A stretch of DNA of 12,449 nt from Patescibacteria group bacterium (lineage in GTDB: Bacteria > Patescibacteriota > UBA1384 > CAILIB01): positions 1 to 12,449 of the forward strand of contig JAGWZN010000009.1 of NCBI GenBank assembly GCA_018968785.1, written 5' to 3'. Positions 6,447 to 12,449 of the stretch are shown here, in pieces. The notes beneath the pieces were generated by a model that did not search any database, was not told the origin of the DNA, and worked only from the letters and a program-made list of their open reading frames with translations. Each line of letters starts with the position of its first letter. The stretch's first letter is position 1. Made by a program: the position numbers and the translations under genes.

Positions 6447-7208
6447 CTATAAATTCAGCAGCCGTTGCGTTGTCTGACCGGCAAACCGGTGACCCAGTCG
6501 ATACTCCTCCAAAACAGCCAGTCGAAACAGGACAAATATCTGCAGTGTGATATATATCACAATCAAAACAGTCAGAATAAACGAAAGTTGACCGTCCTGG
6601 AGAGTAACTGACAGATTATACGCGGCATGCAAACCGATAGCGCCCAACATTGACCAGATCATTTCAAACCGATGAGCCAAACCGGAAAGGCTCCGCCCCA
6701 GCGCGAAACCGATTATCGCGCTGGTTCCGGAGTGTAGGAAAAAGCTGAGAATCCGATAGGGAGTGTACACATCCGGTGCCAGCGAATATACCAAATCTTC
6801 TACCAGCGAAAAGCCAATGCCGATAAGGATCATATAGACAATGGCGTCGCTCAGTTTGTGAATGTGTCGGGCGCTGTAAATGGTAAAAATTGCGACCACA
6901 TACTTCGCTAACTCTTCAATAGCGCTGGCTGACAGATTATTCAGCAGGCTGAACCAGGTGCCGTACCGGTTGACTAACTCGGGCGCGGTCTGCTGCAGAC
7001 TGCTCAGATTAAAGGAGTACTTTATCTCAATCCAGGCGGAGATGAGGGCGGCAGCCCCACCATAGCTGATAATCTTGAGAAAAAAACTCCACGGCTCCGG
7101 ATAGCCTCGCAAAGAGCTGCGGATCCAATGGACCAGACTGGTCGCTAACAAAATTTCTGCCGCAAAAACCAGGCCACGGAGATACCAGGAATAGGTGAAA
7201 GAGTCCAT
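6447..7208 (-). CDS. PrsW-like intramembrane metallopeptidase family protein
   Basis: A polytopic membrane protein of 253 aa with about seven hydrophobic segments. It carries the family signature in order: EELAK at 98-102 (the conserved EExxK), a Glu-Asp pair in FSLVEDLVY at 137-138 (the family's usual E-N or E-D position), FLHSGTSAIIGFALG with His159, and GLHAAYNLS with His194 and Asn198. In Bacillus, PrsW cleaves the anti-sigma factor RsiW within the membrane; no sigma/anti-sigma pair is seen here, so the substrate is unknown. The ATG at 7206-7208 sits 6 nt from a TAGAAT box, a leaderless arrangement. It is divergent from the 65-aa membrane protein with only 45 nt between the starts, so the two promoters share DNA. 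Confidence 0.88.
   Translation of the reverse strand: MDSFTYSWYLRGLVFAAEILLATSLVHWIRSSLRGYPEPWSFFLKIISYGGAAALISAWIEIKYSFNLSSLQQTAPELVNRYGTWFSLLNNLSASAIEELAKYVVAIFTIYSARHIHKLSDAIVYMILIGIGFSLVEDLVYSLAPDVYTPYRILSFFLHSGTSAIIGFALGRSLSGLAHRFEMIWSMLGAIGLHAAYNLSVTLQDGQLSFILTVLIVIYITLQIFVLFRLAVLEEYRLGHRFAGQTTQRLLNL
6546..6561. promoter_or_regulatory. Perfect CRP/FNR-type palindrome inside the PrsW-like gene
   Basis: TGTGATATATATCACA is a perfect 16-bp palindrome matching the classic TGTGA-N6-TCACA layout. Its inner 14 bp differ by one base from the palindrome upstream of the Crp/Fnr gene at 8155-8168. It encodes V-I-Y-I-T in a membrane segment near the 3' end of the gene, so coincidence remains possible. 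Confidence 0.35.
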
Positions 7209-7214
7209 ATGGAT

Positions 7215-7220
7215 ATTCTA
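7215..7220 (-). promoter_or_regulatory. -10 box TAGAAT, leaderless start of PrsW-like gene
   Basis: TAGAAT on the minus strand is followed by ATCCAT (6 nt) and the ATG. The mRNA would start at or next to the A of the start codon. No Shine-Dalgarno is possible. Confidence 0.55.
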
Positions 7221-7241
7221 CCGTAAATCCGTTGTCCGCTG

Positions 7242-7247
7242 TATACT
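7242..7247 (+). promoter_or_regulatory. -10 box TATACT, leaderless start of 65-aa gene
   Basis: TATACT is followed by GAGAGT (6 nt) and the ATG at 7254, the same geometry as the two minus-strand genes. It lies 21 nt from the divergent TAGAAT box, so the -35 regions of both promoters overlap the neighbour's -10 area and the two may compete. Confidence 0.6.
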
Positions 7248-7253
7248 GAGAGT

Positions 7254-7451
7254 ATGACGATACTGTATGCGCTTATTGCGATTGCCGCCGGGTTTTATGT
7301 TGAGCTGCGGGTGTTTTGGATTGTCCGGTTTTTTGGTCATCTGGATTGGGCGGAGCGGTACCTGGGACCGGGCGGGTCGTACACCGCCTGGCGGATTATT
7401 GGCATCATTTTAATTGTGGCCGGGTTTTGGGAGATTGGCAGCAGTTTGTAG
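7254..7451 (+). CDS. Small two-helix membrane protein, 65 aa
   Basis: I do not recognise it by name. Two hydrophobic segments (about residues 3-27, including LYALIAIAAGFYVELRVFWI, and about 46-63, including WRIIGIILIVAGFWEI) flank a short loop with HLDWAERYLGPGGSYTAW. The conserved-looking loop with aromatic and Gly residues, the -10 box and the uninterrupted frame make it a real gene rather than chance. It is divergent from the PrsW-like protease gene and convergent with the Crp/Fnr gene, 15 nt apart. A partner or substrate relationship with the protease is possible but only suggested by the shared promoter region. Confidence 0.78.
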   Translation: MTILYALIAIAAGFYVELRVFWIVRFFGHLDWAERYLGPGGSYTAWRIIGIILIVAGFWEIGSSL

Positions 7452-7466
7452 TGTCTGAGGCCGTGC

Positions 7467-8117
7467 CTACAGTTTGTCGCGCAGCTTTTCGAGGTCGGTC
7501 AGCACAAGGCGCCGGTTCCGGTAAGTGATGAGCTTCTCTTTTTGCAGTCGTTCCAGTTGACGGCTGGCGGTTTCCCGGGTCATATTGGTTGAATTGGCGA
7601 TATCATGGTGAGTGAGCGGTACGGGAATCGTGACACGGGTGCCGGCAGGCCGGCCGAACCGGTCGGCCAAGGTGAGCAGCCGATGAATCACCCGGCTGTA
7701 CGCGTCGGTACGACCGAGATTATCAACCCGATCGGCGTAGGCGGCCAGTACCGAAACGGTTCTCTCCAAAGCATGGGAGAGCAGATCGGCATCCTGCCGG
7801 ATAAAATCCAGAAAAGCGGTCCGCCGCACCCGCTTTAATCGGACATCGGTCATAGCCTGGTAGTACACTGGCCGCAGTGAGCCTCGAAAAACCCAGATAA
7901 ACGGAAACAGTTCGCCCCGCTTGTAAATAATCCGCACCTTTTCTTCACCCTGGTTAGTCAGGGAATAAACGGTGATATAACCGCTTTCAATCAAATACAC
8001 TCCGGCCGGCTCCCGCTCTGCCGCGACAATAACCTCCCCTTTTTTATAGATACAGGTAGTTCCGTTCTGAAAGAATATTCGGAAGCGGCTTTGGATTTTA
8101 TCATCTGCGGTAGCCAT
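7467..8117 (-). CDS. Crp/Fnr-family transcriptional regulator
   Basis: 216 aa, the normal family length. Residues about 15-110 form the cNMP-binding-type beta barrel (YKKGEVIV...GVYLIESGYITVYS, KRGELFPF). A long dimerisation helix (about 110-137) follows, then the C-terminal winged helix-turn-helix: LTHHDIANSTNMTRETASRQLERLQKEKLI at about 168-197, written here only as a landmark by position; the recognition helix holds R-E-T-A-S-R at 181-186, with the Glu/Ser/Arg set used by FNR-type proteins. The phosphate-binding RSA of CRP is not present (residues 68-90), so cAMP binding is doubtful. There is one Cys (22), so no FNR-type Fe-S cluster. The ligand is unknown. AGGA lies about 8 nt before the ATG. 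A palindrome in the promoter region suggests autorepression. Confidence 0.92.
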   Translation of the reverse strand: MATADDKIQSRFRIFFQNGTTCIYKKGEVIVAAEREPAGVYLIESGYITVYSLTNQGEEKVRIIYKRGELFPFIWVFRGSLRPVYYQAMTDVRLKRVRRTAFLDFIRQDADLLSHALERTVSVLAAYADRVDNLGRTDAYSRVIHRLLTLADRFGRPAGTRVTIPVPLTHHDIANSTNMTRETASRQLERLQKEKLITYRNRRLVLTDLEKLRDKL

Positions 8118-8139
8118 TTCTTATCCTATGTTTACCGAT

Positions 8140-8145
8140 ATTATA
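8140..8145 (-). promoter_or_regulatory. -10 box TATAAT of the Crp/Fnr gene
   Basis: Perfect TATAAT on the minus strand; the start would fall near 8133, giving a leader of about 16 nt with AGGA before the ATG. The -35 position overlaps the palindrome at 8155-8168. Confidence 0.6.
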
Positions 8146-8154
8146 CGTCTTTTG

Positions 8155-8168
8155 GTGATAAATATCAC
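8155..8168. promoter_or_regulatory. Crp/Fnr-type operator between regulator and DoxX-like gene
   Basis: GTGAT-AAAT-ATCAC, with perfect 5-bp arms and a 4-bp spacer, is the geometry of FNR/DNR/CRP sites. Its centre (8161.5) lies at about -28 for the regulator promoter, a repressing position. It lies at about -61 for a start near 8223 of the divergent DoxX-like gene, a classic activating position. The positions are read from the sequence; function is inferred from family knowledge. Confidence 0.65.
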
Positions 8169-8210
8169 TGCGAATCGGTAGGACACTCCTTCACACTGGT
8201 AACAGCAGAG

Positions 8211-8216
8211 TATTTT
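8211..8216 (+). promoter_or_regulatory. Possible -10 box TATTTT of the DoxX-like gene
   Basis: TATTTT with TTCACA (8190-8195) 15 nt upstream is a weak match, as expected for an activator-dependent promoter. AGAGGGG at 8227-8233 is a good ribosome binding site just before the ATG at 8236. TTATAC at 8215-8220 is an alternative -10. Confidence 0.35.
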
Positions 8217-8235
8217 ATACGTTAAAAGAGGGGCA

Positions 8236-8808
8236 ATGAAAAAAGATACGAATTCCGGAGGCGTGGTCACGCGGATTCCGGAACCGATACTATCGACCTT
8301 TGTGTTTGGCGATGTCCGCACTTCCTGGTTTTGGCTGCTGGTCCGGCTGTACGTCGGTTGGCAGTGGTTGGACGCGGGGTGGGAAAAGGTGAGTAGCGCG
8401 GCCTGGGTTGGTCCGACTGCGGGAGGCGCCTTGAAGGGTTTCTTGGCCGGCGCCTTGAAAAAGACGGCCGGCGCCCATCCGGATGTCTCTTCCTGGTACG
8501 GTGACTGGTTAAAAAACGTGGTGATGCCGCATGCCGCTACTTTTTCCTGGTTGGTGGCGTATGGCGAAGTATTGGTAGGTATTGCTCTTATTTTGGGACT
8601 ATTTACCGGTATTGCCGCGTTCTTTGGCGCCTTTATGAACATGAATTACCTATTTGCCGGCGCGGTCAGTACCAATCCGCTGTTATTTATACTGGAGCTG
8701 TTCTTAATTCTGGCTTGGAGGGTTGCCGGCTTTCTGGGACTGGATTATTGGGTGCTACGCTGGTTGGGTACGCCCTGGTCTCCCGGCGATGTATTTAAAA
8801 AGAAATAA
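8236..8808 (+). CDS. DoxX/DoxD-like membrane protein
   Basis: 190-aa integral membrane protein. After a short polar start come a first membrane helix with RLYVGWQWLDAGWEKV (about 37-52, the typical DoxX-family R-x-x-x-G-x-x-F/W-x-x-x-G-x-x-K pattern), a soluble loop with GGALKGFLAGALKKTAG, and further helices with VAYGEVLVGIALILGLFTGIAA (about 107-128), GAFMNMNYLFAG and LFILELFLILAWRVAG. The spacing of the helices fits DoxX/DoxD (thiosulfate:quinone oxidoreductase-like) proteins, whose roles span sulfur oxidation and redox stress; which applies here is unknown, and no DoxA partner is seen. It is divergent from the Crp/Fnr regulator with an operator between, so it is the likely target of that regulator. 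A clear Shine-Dalgarno supports the start. Confidence 0.82.
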   Translation: MKKDTNSGGVVTRIPEPILSTFVFGDVRTSWFWLLVRLYVGWQWLDAGWEKVSSAAWVGPTAGGALKGFLAGALKKTAGAHPDVSSWYGDWLKNVVMPHAATFSWLVAYGEVLVGIALILGLFTGIAAFFGAFMNMNYLFAGAVSTNPLLFILELFLILAWRVAGFLGLDYWVLRWLGTPWSPGDVFKKK

Positions 8809-8817
8809 TTACGACCG

Positions 8818-8837
8818 ACGGGTTAGCTGACCCGTTT
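8818..8837. terminator. Weak hairpin between convergent genes
   Basis: ACGGGT (8818-8823) pairs with ACCCGT (8830-8835) around a 6-nt loop, followed on the plus strand by only two further T. It overlaps the sortase stop codon. It could terminate the DoxX-like transcript, but the T tract is poor. Confidence 0.35.
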
Positions 8838-9488
8838 GGCTTGAACCAGATACCGTTTATCCAAGGTACCGGGCGGCCAACATGTGGATAGGCTGACCAT
8901 TTCGGTTTTTGATTCCGCTAGCCCCTGAAAGTCGTTGGCGGCAATAATTTGGCTGTTAATAACCTTATATGTATACGTCGTTTTCTCATGTACAATTACG
9001 AACCGATCGCCAATCTTGAGCTGATTCAGATGAGCGAAAACGGTGGCGTACGGAATACTGTAATAGTATGAGGAGTGGCCAAAGATGTAGCTGTTACCGC
9101 CTTCTCCGGGCGGCGGCGTGCCTTTATAATGGGCGACGCCCTTATCTAACGCGGCCAGGTACTGTTTCTGGTCGGTTCCTACCACATTAATAATGATCGG
9201 CACCTTCACTTTTAATTTGTCAATCTCCAGAATATAGCCGGTATCGATCGGGTGATAGTTGGCGTGTTGCTGGACAACCTGTGGCGTTACTGACGGACGG
9301 GGAGGTGGCGGCACCGGGGTGGCTAGAGATACCGCGTAGTGCGGTGTGGGAGAAACGGTGGGAGTGTTTGCCCGGGTGTGCCAGATAATACCCACCGCGA
9401 TAATCAGCACCAACCCTGCCCCTCCGAAGAGAGGCAGGGAAATGGGCTGATTCTTCAGCCAGGTTCGCAACCGCTGAAACTGTTTCAT
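8823..9488 (-). CDS. Sortase-family transpeptidase
   Basis: 221 aa with one N-terminal membrane anchor (about 18-36), a Pro/Thr-rich linker (40-72) and the sortase beta barrel. Catalytic residues are in the expected order: His138 in YIFGHSSYYYS, Cys203 in SLSTCWPPG (the TLxTC motif) and Arg212 in LDKRYLV. The protein would sit outside the membrane and join substrate proteins, cut after Thr in an LPxTG-like signal, to an acceptor. The short barrel without class-B insertions and the GHSS and CWPPGT motifs point to the class D/E type; exact class uncertain. It starts 3 nt after the stop of the giant surface protein gene, so they form one operon, and that protein is the obvious candidate substrate. 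No separate promoter is visible. Confidence 0.93.
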   Translation of the reverse strand: MKQFQRLRTWLKNQPISLPLFGGAGLVLIIAVGIIWHTRANTPTVSPTPHYAVSLATPVPPPPRPSVTPQVVQQHANYHPIDTGYILEIDKLKVKVPIIINVVGTDQKQYLAALDKGVAHYKGTPPPGEGGNSYIFGHSSYYYSIPYATVFAHLNQLKIGDRFVIVHEKTTYTYKVINSQIIAANDFQGLAESKTEMVSLSTCWPPGTLDKRYLVQAKRVS

Positions 9489-9491
9489 CTG

Positions 9492-12449
9492 CTAGGGAAC
9501 CAGGGAAAGCAGATCCGCTTCTACCCGTTGTTTTAGACTTTGCCACCAGCCAAGATCGCCGGTTTTCGGTGTGCTGCCGGCTAACGTAGGCGTTGCCGAA
9601 ACTTGCGTGGTGTTGGTGGATTCAATACCGTTGGTGCCTACCGCCCGTACCGTGTAATAATAGGCGGTACCGTTGGTTAAGCCGGTATCATCTTTACTGG
9701 TGCCGCTAATCGAGCTATATACCTTAGTGCCGAGGCTGCCGGCGGTAGTGGAGCGGTAAATATCAATTCCGGCAAGGTTGCTGCTGGTCGGATTTGTCCA
9801 GGATAGATTGATCGTGCCGCCGGTACCTTTATCGGTAGCCGAGATGTTTGTCGGCGCGTCCGGCGCGGTGGTATCGGTCGAGGCAACCACGGCGAAGGTA
9901 GTAAAGTGGTTTGTCTGGAAGCTGACCGTATAATCGCCGTTAGAATCTTTTGTGGTATCGACCGAGGAGGCTTGTACCGCTTCCCACTGTCCGGTTGTGC
10001 TATTGTAGGACTTCACGGTCAGGTTGGACGGATCCAGGCCGGCCGGCAAATCACTCGGATTCACCTTAACCTGGCCGGTTACCGAGCCGCTCAGGCTGGT
10101 AATGCTGTTACCGCTGGCGTCGCTGGCGGTGATCTGTACGCCGGTAAAGGCGGTATCGGCCTTGGTTTGCGGCAGCTCAGCCTTAATCGGGGTCATCGCG
10201 AGAATCGGATTGCCGCTATTATTTCCGTTCTGACCGGAACTGCTGGAAAGGGCGCCGGACGGAATAGAAATCGAAGCAGTTGTAACACTTCCATTCATGA
10301 TCGGTACTACGGTAGATGAGGAAGTGCTAACGCTGGTAGTAATCGGTGCGGCCAAAGCGCCGGTTTCAGTGGAGGTTTGCGCCGTTACCGAAACGGTTTT
10401 ATTCGCCTCGGCCAACACTTTCGCGAACGGACTCTTCTGGGCCGCGCCACTGTTAATATCATCTTTTCCGGCTTGGAAGGTGTAAGTGCCGGCTGGAACA
10501 TCAGCTGTGGCAGCGCCGCTACCGTCTACTGGCAGATTTAAGGAGATATTACCCAGGTCATCGAAGATATGCACATAGGCGCCGGTTAAGGCCTTGCCGG
10601 TGGAATCCACCGCGCTGACCTTAATGGTGGCGTCGGCTTTCGTGAGCTGGATGTTCTTACCCGATACTGTCTGGCCGGAAGTAACCGTTGCCTGTACCAC
10701 TGAAGACATATACAAATTGCTGCTGTGGTCGTTAACCAACAAGTTATAGGTACCGGCGGTCACCGGAATACTGAAGTTGCCGTTCGCGTCGGTTACGTCA
10801 TTAAAGCTAAACTGGGGACCTTTATCCGGACCGTGACCCGGACCGACATCGACACCGGCGGCCGAAACCAGAGCGGCGAGACCGGGATCGGCTACTACAG
10901 ACAATCCTTCTACCGGCGCGCCGGTATTATCGGTGACTTTACCGGAAATAGTGGCGTCGACTTTCGCTAAGCTAACATCCAGACTGACCGTTTGCCCGTC
11001 GGTTCCACTTACCGGTTTAGGATTAATATTGGGGATAAACCCGCCCTTAGTCGGCTGACTCGGATCGCCGGCAGCTACGCCAACCCGCATCGGTGTGCCC
11101 GGCAGGATTTTCACCGAATAGGTACCGGTGGCCGGATCGTATTTACCGACGCTAAAAGCGCCGTCGCCGAAAGCCCCGACCTGAATATTTAAACTCGGAT
11201 CTTTAATAACCGCGTTATTATCCGAAGCGTTTAAGACGCTACCGGTTACGGTAACAGTCTTCTGAGCCAGTACTAAGTCAACTGATTGACCGTTCGTGGT
11301 AATGTCTACTGTCTTGGCAACGCCGCCATACGGTGAGTCCGGCGGTGTCATTACCTGGAATTTAACCGTACCGCTTACCACATAGATTTGGCCGATACCG
11401 CCAGCGGTCGGGCCACCAAAGTGGACGGGGAAGGTGCCGCTTTGTAGCGCGGCATCAACAAAGGCGCCTTGGGTAACCAGATTGCCGTTACTGTCCACTG
11501 TGCGGATGTTAACCTGAGTATTAGCTTTGGCGAATTTAGCAACAATACTGTCGCCGGCGGAAACCTCCTGCATACCGGTTACTGGTACCAGTTGGTTGAT
11601 GTCAGAGCTGCCTCCGGGAGGAGGAGTCGGATTAGTCTGCGCCATTACCTTGTCTACTCCCAGTAAAGCCATCACGTAGGGGAGCATAGCCTGCGGACCG
11701 CCGCTACCGCCGCCTTGTGGGCCGCCGCCAAAATTGCCACCCGGCATCACGCCGGCCATTCCCTGGAAACCGGCCGGAACTTTAACATGAGCGACGCCAT
11801 TGCTATCAGTAGTGGCGAAATAAGGCGGCTGATCCTGTCCGGACTTGGAAAAGACCATGGCCTGGACATTAGGAATGCCCTGACCGTTATCGGTTCGTTC
11901 CGCCTTAACCGTGACCACGCCAGTGTTGGCAATCTTGGTAATGGAGGGCAATTGGTTGCTGCCTTCTTTAATAGTGAAGGTGGTATTGCTTGGCATTGAG
12001 TAGGCGCCGGTCGGATCGAAGCTGCTCAAGGTATATGTTCCGGGAATCAGTTTGGCGGTAAAAGAACCGTCCTGTTGAATAAAGAGCGGTTGCATGGAGT
12101 GGTCGCTGGCGTTCATTAAGCCGGCGCCGCCCATAGCTCCGCTACCGTCCGGATTAAGCAGTTTACCGGTGACTGTGGCGGTAGCTTTCTGTACTTCAAT
12201 AACTCCTAACGCGATCGTCTCGGGGGTGGCAGCGTCTTTCACGAAAGCGGTCTGGCGAGAAACGGCCGCGAAATCAGTGGATGCCGGGGTCGGGGTGGGG
12301 GTAGGAGACGGTTGCTGTTGGTTATTTGGTGGCGGAGGCTGCTGAAAGGGCGGCATAATGCCGACGAAAACATTGCCGGAAGAGGCTAAGCGCAGCGTAA
12401 AGTTACCGGTGTTATCGGTCGTGGTATTGGCAAAACCGCCATCGCCCAT
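9492..12449 (-). CDS. Giant repeat surface protein, partial (start beyond window)
   Basis: 985 residues are visible and the frame is open at the right edge; the ATG at 12447-12449 lies mid-domain and is not the start. Counting from there: a Pro/Gln/Thr linker at 33-58; carboxypeptidase-regulatory/Ig-like beta modules at about 88-165, 175-230, 395-470, 495-605 and 606-690, with recurring V-x-G-x-V, D-x-N-G-x-F and P-x-G-T-Y; a Gly-rich stretch with a hydrophobic patch at 230-282; a Ser/Thr-rich linker at 695-720; a domain with ISIPSGAL and ending NHFTTFAVVAS at 720-857; a fibronectin type III domain at about 862-953; and TPKTG at 960-964 before a 21-residue tail. Almost certainly an extracellular adhesin or envelope protein. 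The tail lacks the usual hydrophobic anchor. Cotranscribed with the sortase. Confidence 0.88.
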   Translation of the reverse strand: MGDGGFANTTTDNTGNFTLRLASSGNVFVGIMPPFQQPPPPNNQQQPSPTPTPTPASTDFAAVSRQTAFVKDAATPETIALGVIEVQKATATVTGKLLNPDGSGAMGGAGLMNASDHSMQPLFIQQDGSFTAKLIPGTYTLSSFDPTGAYSMPSNTTFTIKEGSNQLPSITKIANTGVVTVKAERTDNGQGIPNVQAMVFSKSGQDQPPYFATTDSNGVAHVKVPAGFQGMAGVMPGGNFGGGPQGGGSGGPQAMLPYVMALLGVDKVMAQTNPTPPPGGSSDINQLVPVTGMQEVSAGDSIVAKFAKANTQVNIRTVDSNGNLVTQGAFVDAALQSGTFPVHFGGPTAGGIGQIYVVSGTVKFQVMTPPDSPYGGVAKTVDITTNGQSVDLVLAQKTVTVTGSVLNASDNNAVIKDPSLNIQVGAFGDGAFSVGKYDPATGTYSVKILPGTPMRVGVAAGDPSQPTKGGFIPNINPKPVSGTDGQTVSLDVSLAKVDATISGKVTDNTGAPVEGLSVVADPGLAALVSAAGVDVGPGHGPDKGPQFSFNDVTDANGNFSIPVTAGTYNLLVNDHSSNLYMSSVVQATVTSGQTVSGKNIQLTKADATIKVSAVDSTGKALTGAYVHIFDDLGNISLNLPVDGSGAATADVPAGTYTFQAGKDDINSGAAQKSPFAKVLAEANKTVSVTAQTSTETGALAAPITTSVSTSSSTVVPIMNGSVTTASISIPSGALSSSSGQNGNNSGNPILAMTPIKAELPQTKADTAFTGVQITASDASGNSITSLSGSVTGQVKVNPSDLPAGLDPSNLTVKSYNSTTGQWEAVQASSVDTTKDSNGDYTVSFQTNHFTTFAVVASTDTTAPDAPTNISATDKGTGGTINLSWTNPTSSNLAGIDIYRSTTAGSLGTKVYSSISGTSKDDTGLTNGTAYYYTVRAVGTNGIESTNTTQVSATPTLAGSTPKTGDLGWWQSLKQRVEADLLSLVP

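Noticed and set aside
9220..12345. Overlapping frames on either strand within the sortase and surface-protein genes
   Set aside because: Shadows of long genes with clear domain content on the minus strand; favoured by the GC-rich repetitive codons.
10000..12449. CRISPR-like or tandem DNA repeats in the surface-protein gene
   Set aside because: The recurring short patterns are protein module motifs; I saw no regular DNA repeat with spacers.

Overview
The window most resembles a bacterium of the Candidate Phyla Radiation (Patescibacteria), possibly near Microgenomates/Katanobacteria. This rests on a divergent 16S rRNA gene carrying a long intron-like insert, an HTH/LAGLIDADG-like protein of a type I associate with these genomes, and a typical CPR envelope set (sortase, large repeat surface protein, PrsW-type protease). 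The lineage is an inference. The standard genetic code appears to apply.

Left part (1-2988) is a disturbed rRNA locus. It starts inside 16S rRNA (about E. coli position 556) and runs to the anti-Shine-Dalgarno end at about 1681. A 713-nt insert (837-1549) splits the gene between E. coli positions 1396 and 1397. It holds strong stem-loops and the wreck of a LAGLIDADG homing endonuclease gene, which has lost its middle and carries an in-frame TGA. The spacer behind 16S has several hairpins, one like a bidirectional terminator, then a frameshifted HTH/LAGLIDADG-like gene that runs into tRNA-Ile(GAU). The 23S gene expected next is absent from the following 9.8 kb. Instead a truncated recombinase-like reading frame lies antisense, its 3' end running into the tRNA, which suggests past integration at the tRNA.

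The middle (3053-7451) holds a HETTH zincin-like protein, a coupled pair (family 2 glycosyltransferase, then inositol-monophosphatase-family enzyme), an unrecognised 168-aa helical protein behind a perfect inverted repeat, a PrsW-like intramembrane protease and a divergent 65-aa two-helix membrane protein. Three of these genes have a -10 hexamer exactly 6 nt before the ATG, the geometry of leaderless mRNAs.

The right part (7467-12449) pairs a Crp/Fnr-family regulator with a divergent DoxX-like membrane protein. Between them lies a 14-bp palindrome fitting a Crp/Fnr operator; a 13/14 match lies inside the PrsW-like gene. The window ends with a sortase 3 nt downstream of a very large surface protein (at least 985 residues, running off the right edge) with carboxypeptidase-regulatory-like modules, a fibronectin type III domain and a C-terminal TPKTG motif. 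No CRISPR array or intact transposon was seen. I see no complete new system; the best leads are the rRNA-locus invasion, the leaderless promoter geometry, the Crp/Fnr operator pair and the sortase/surface-protein pair.
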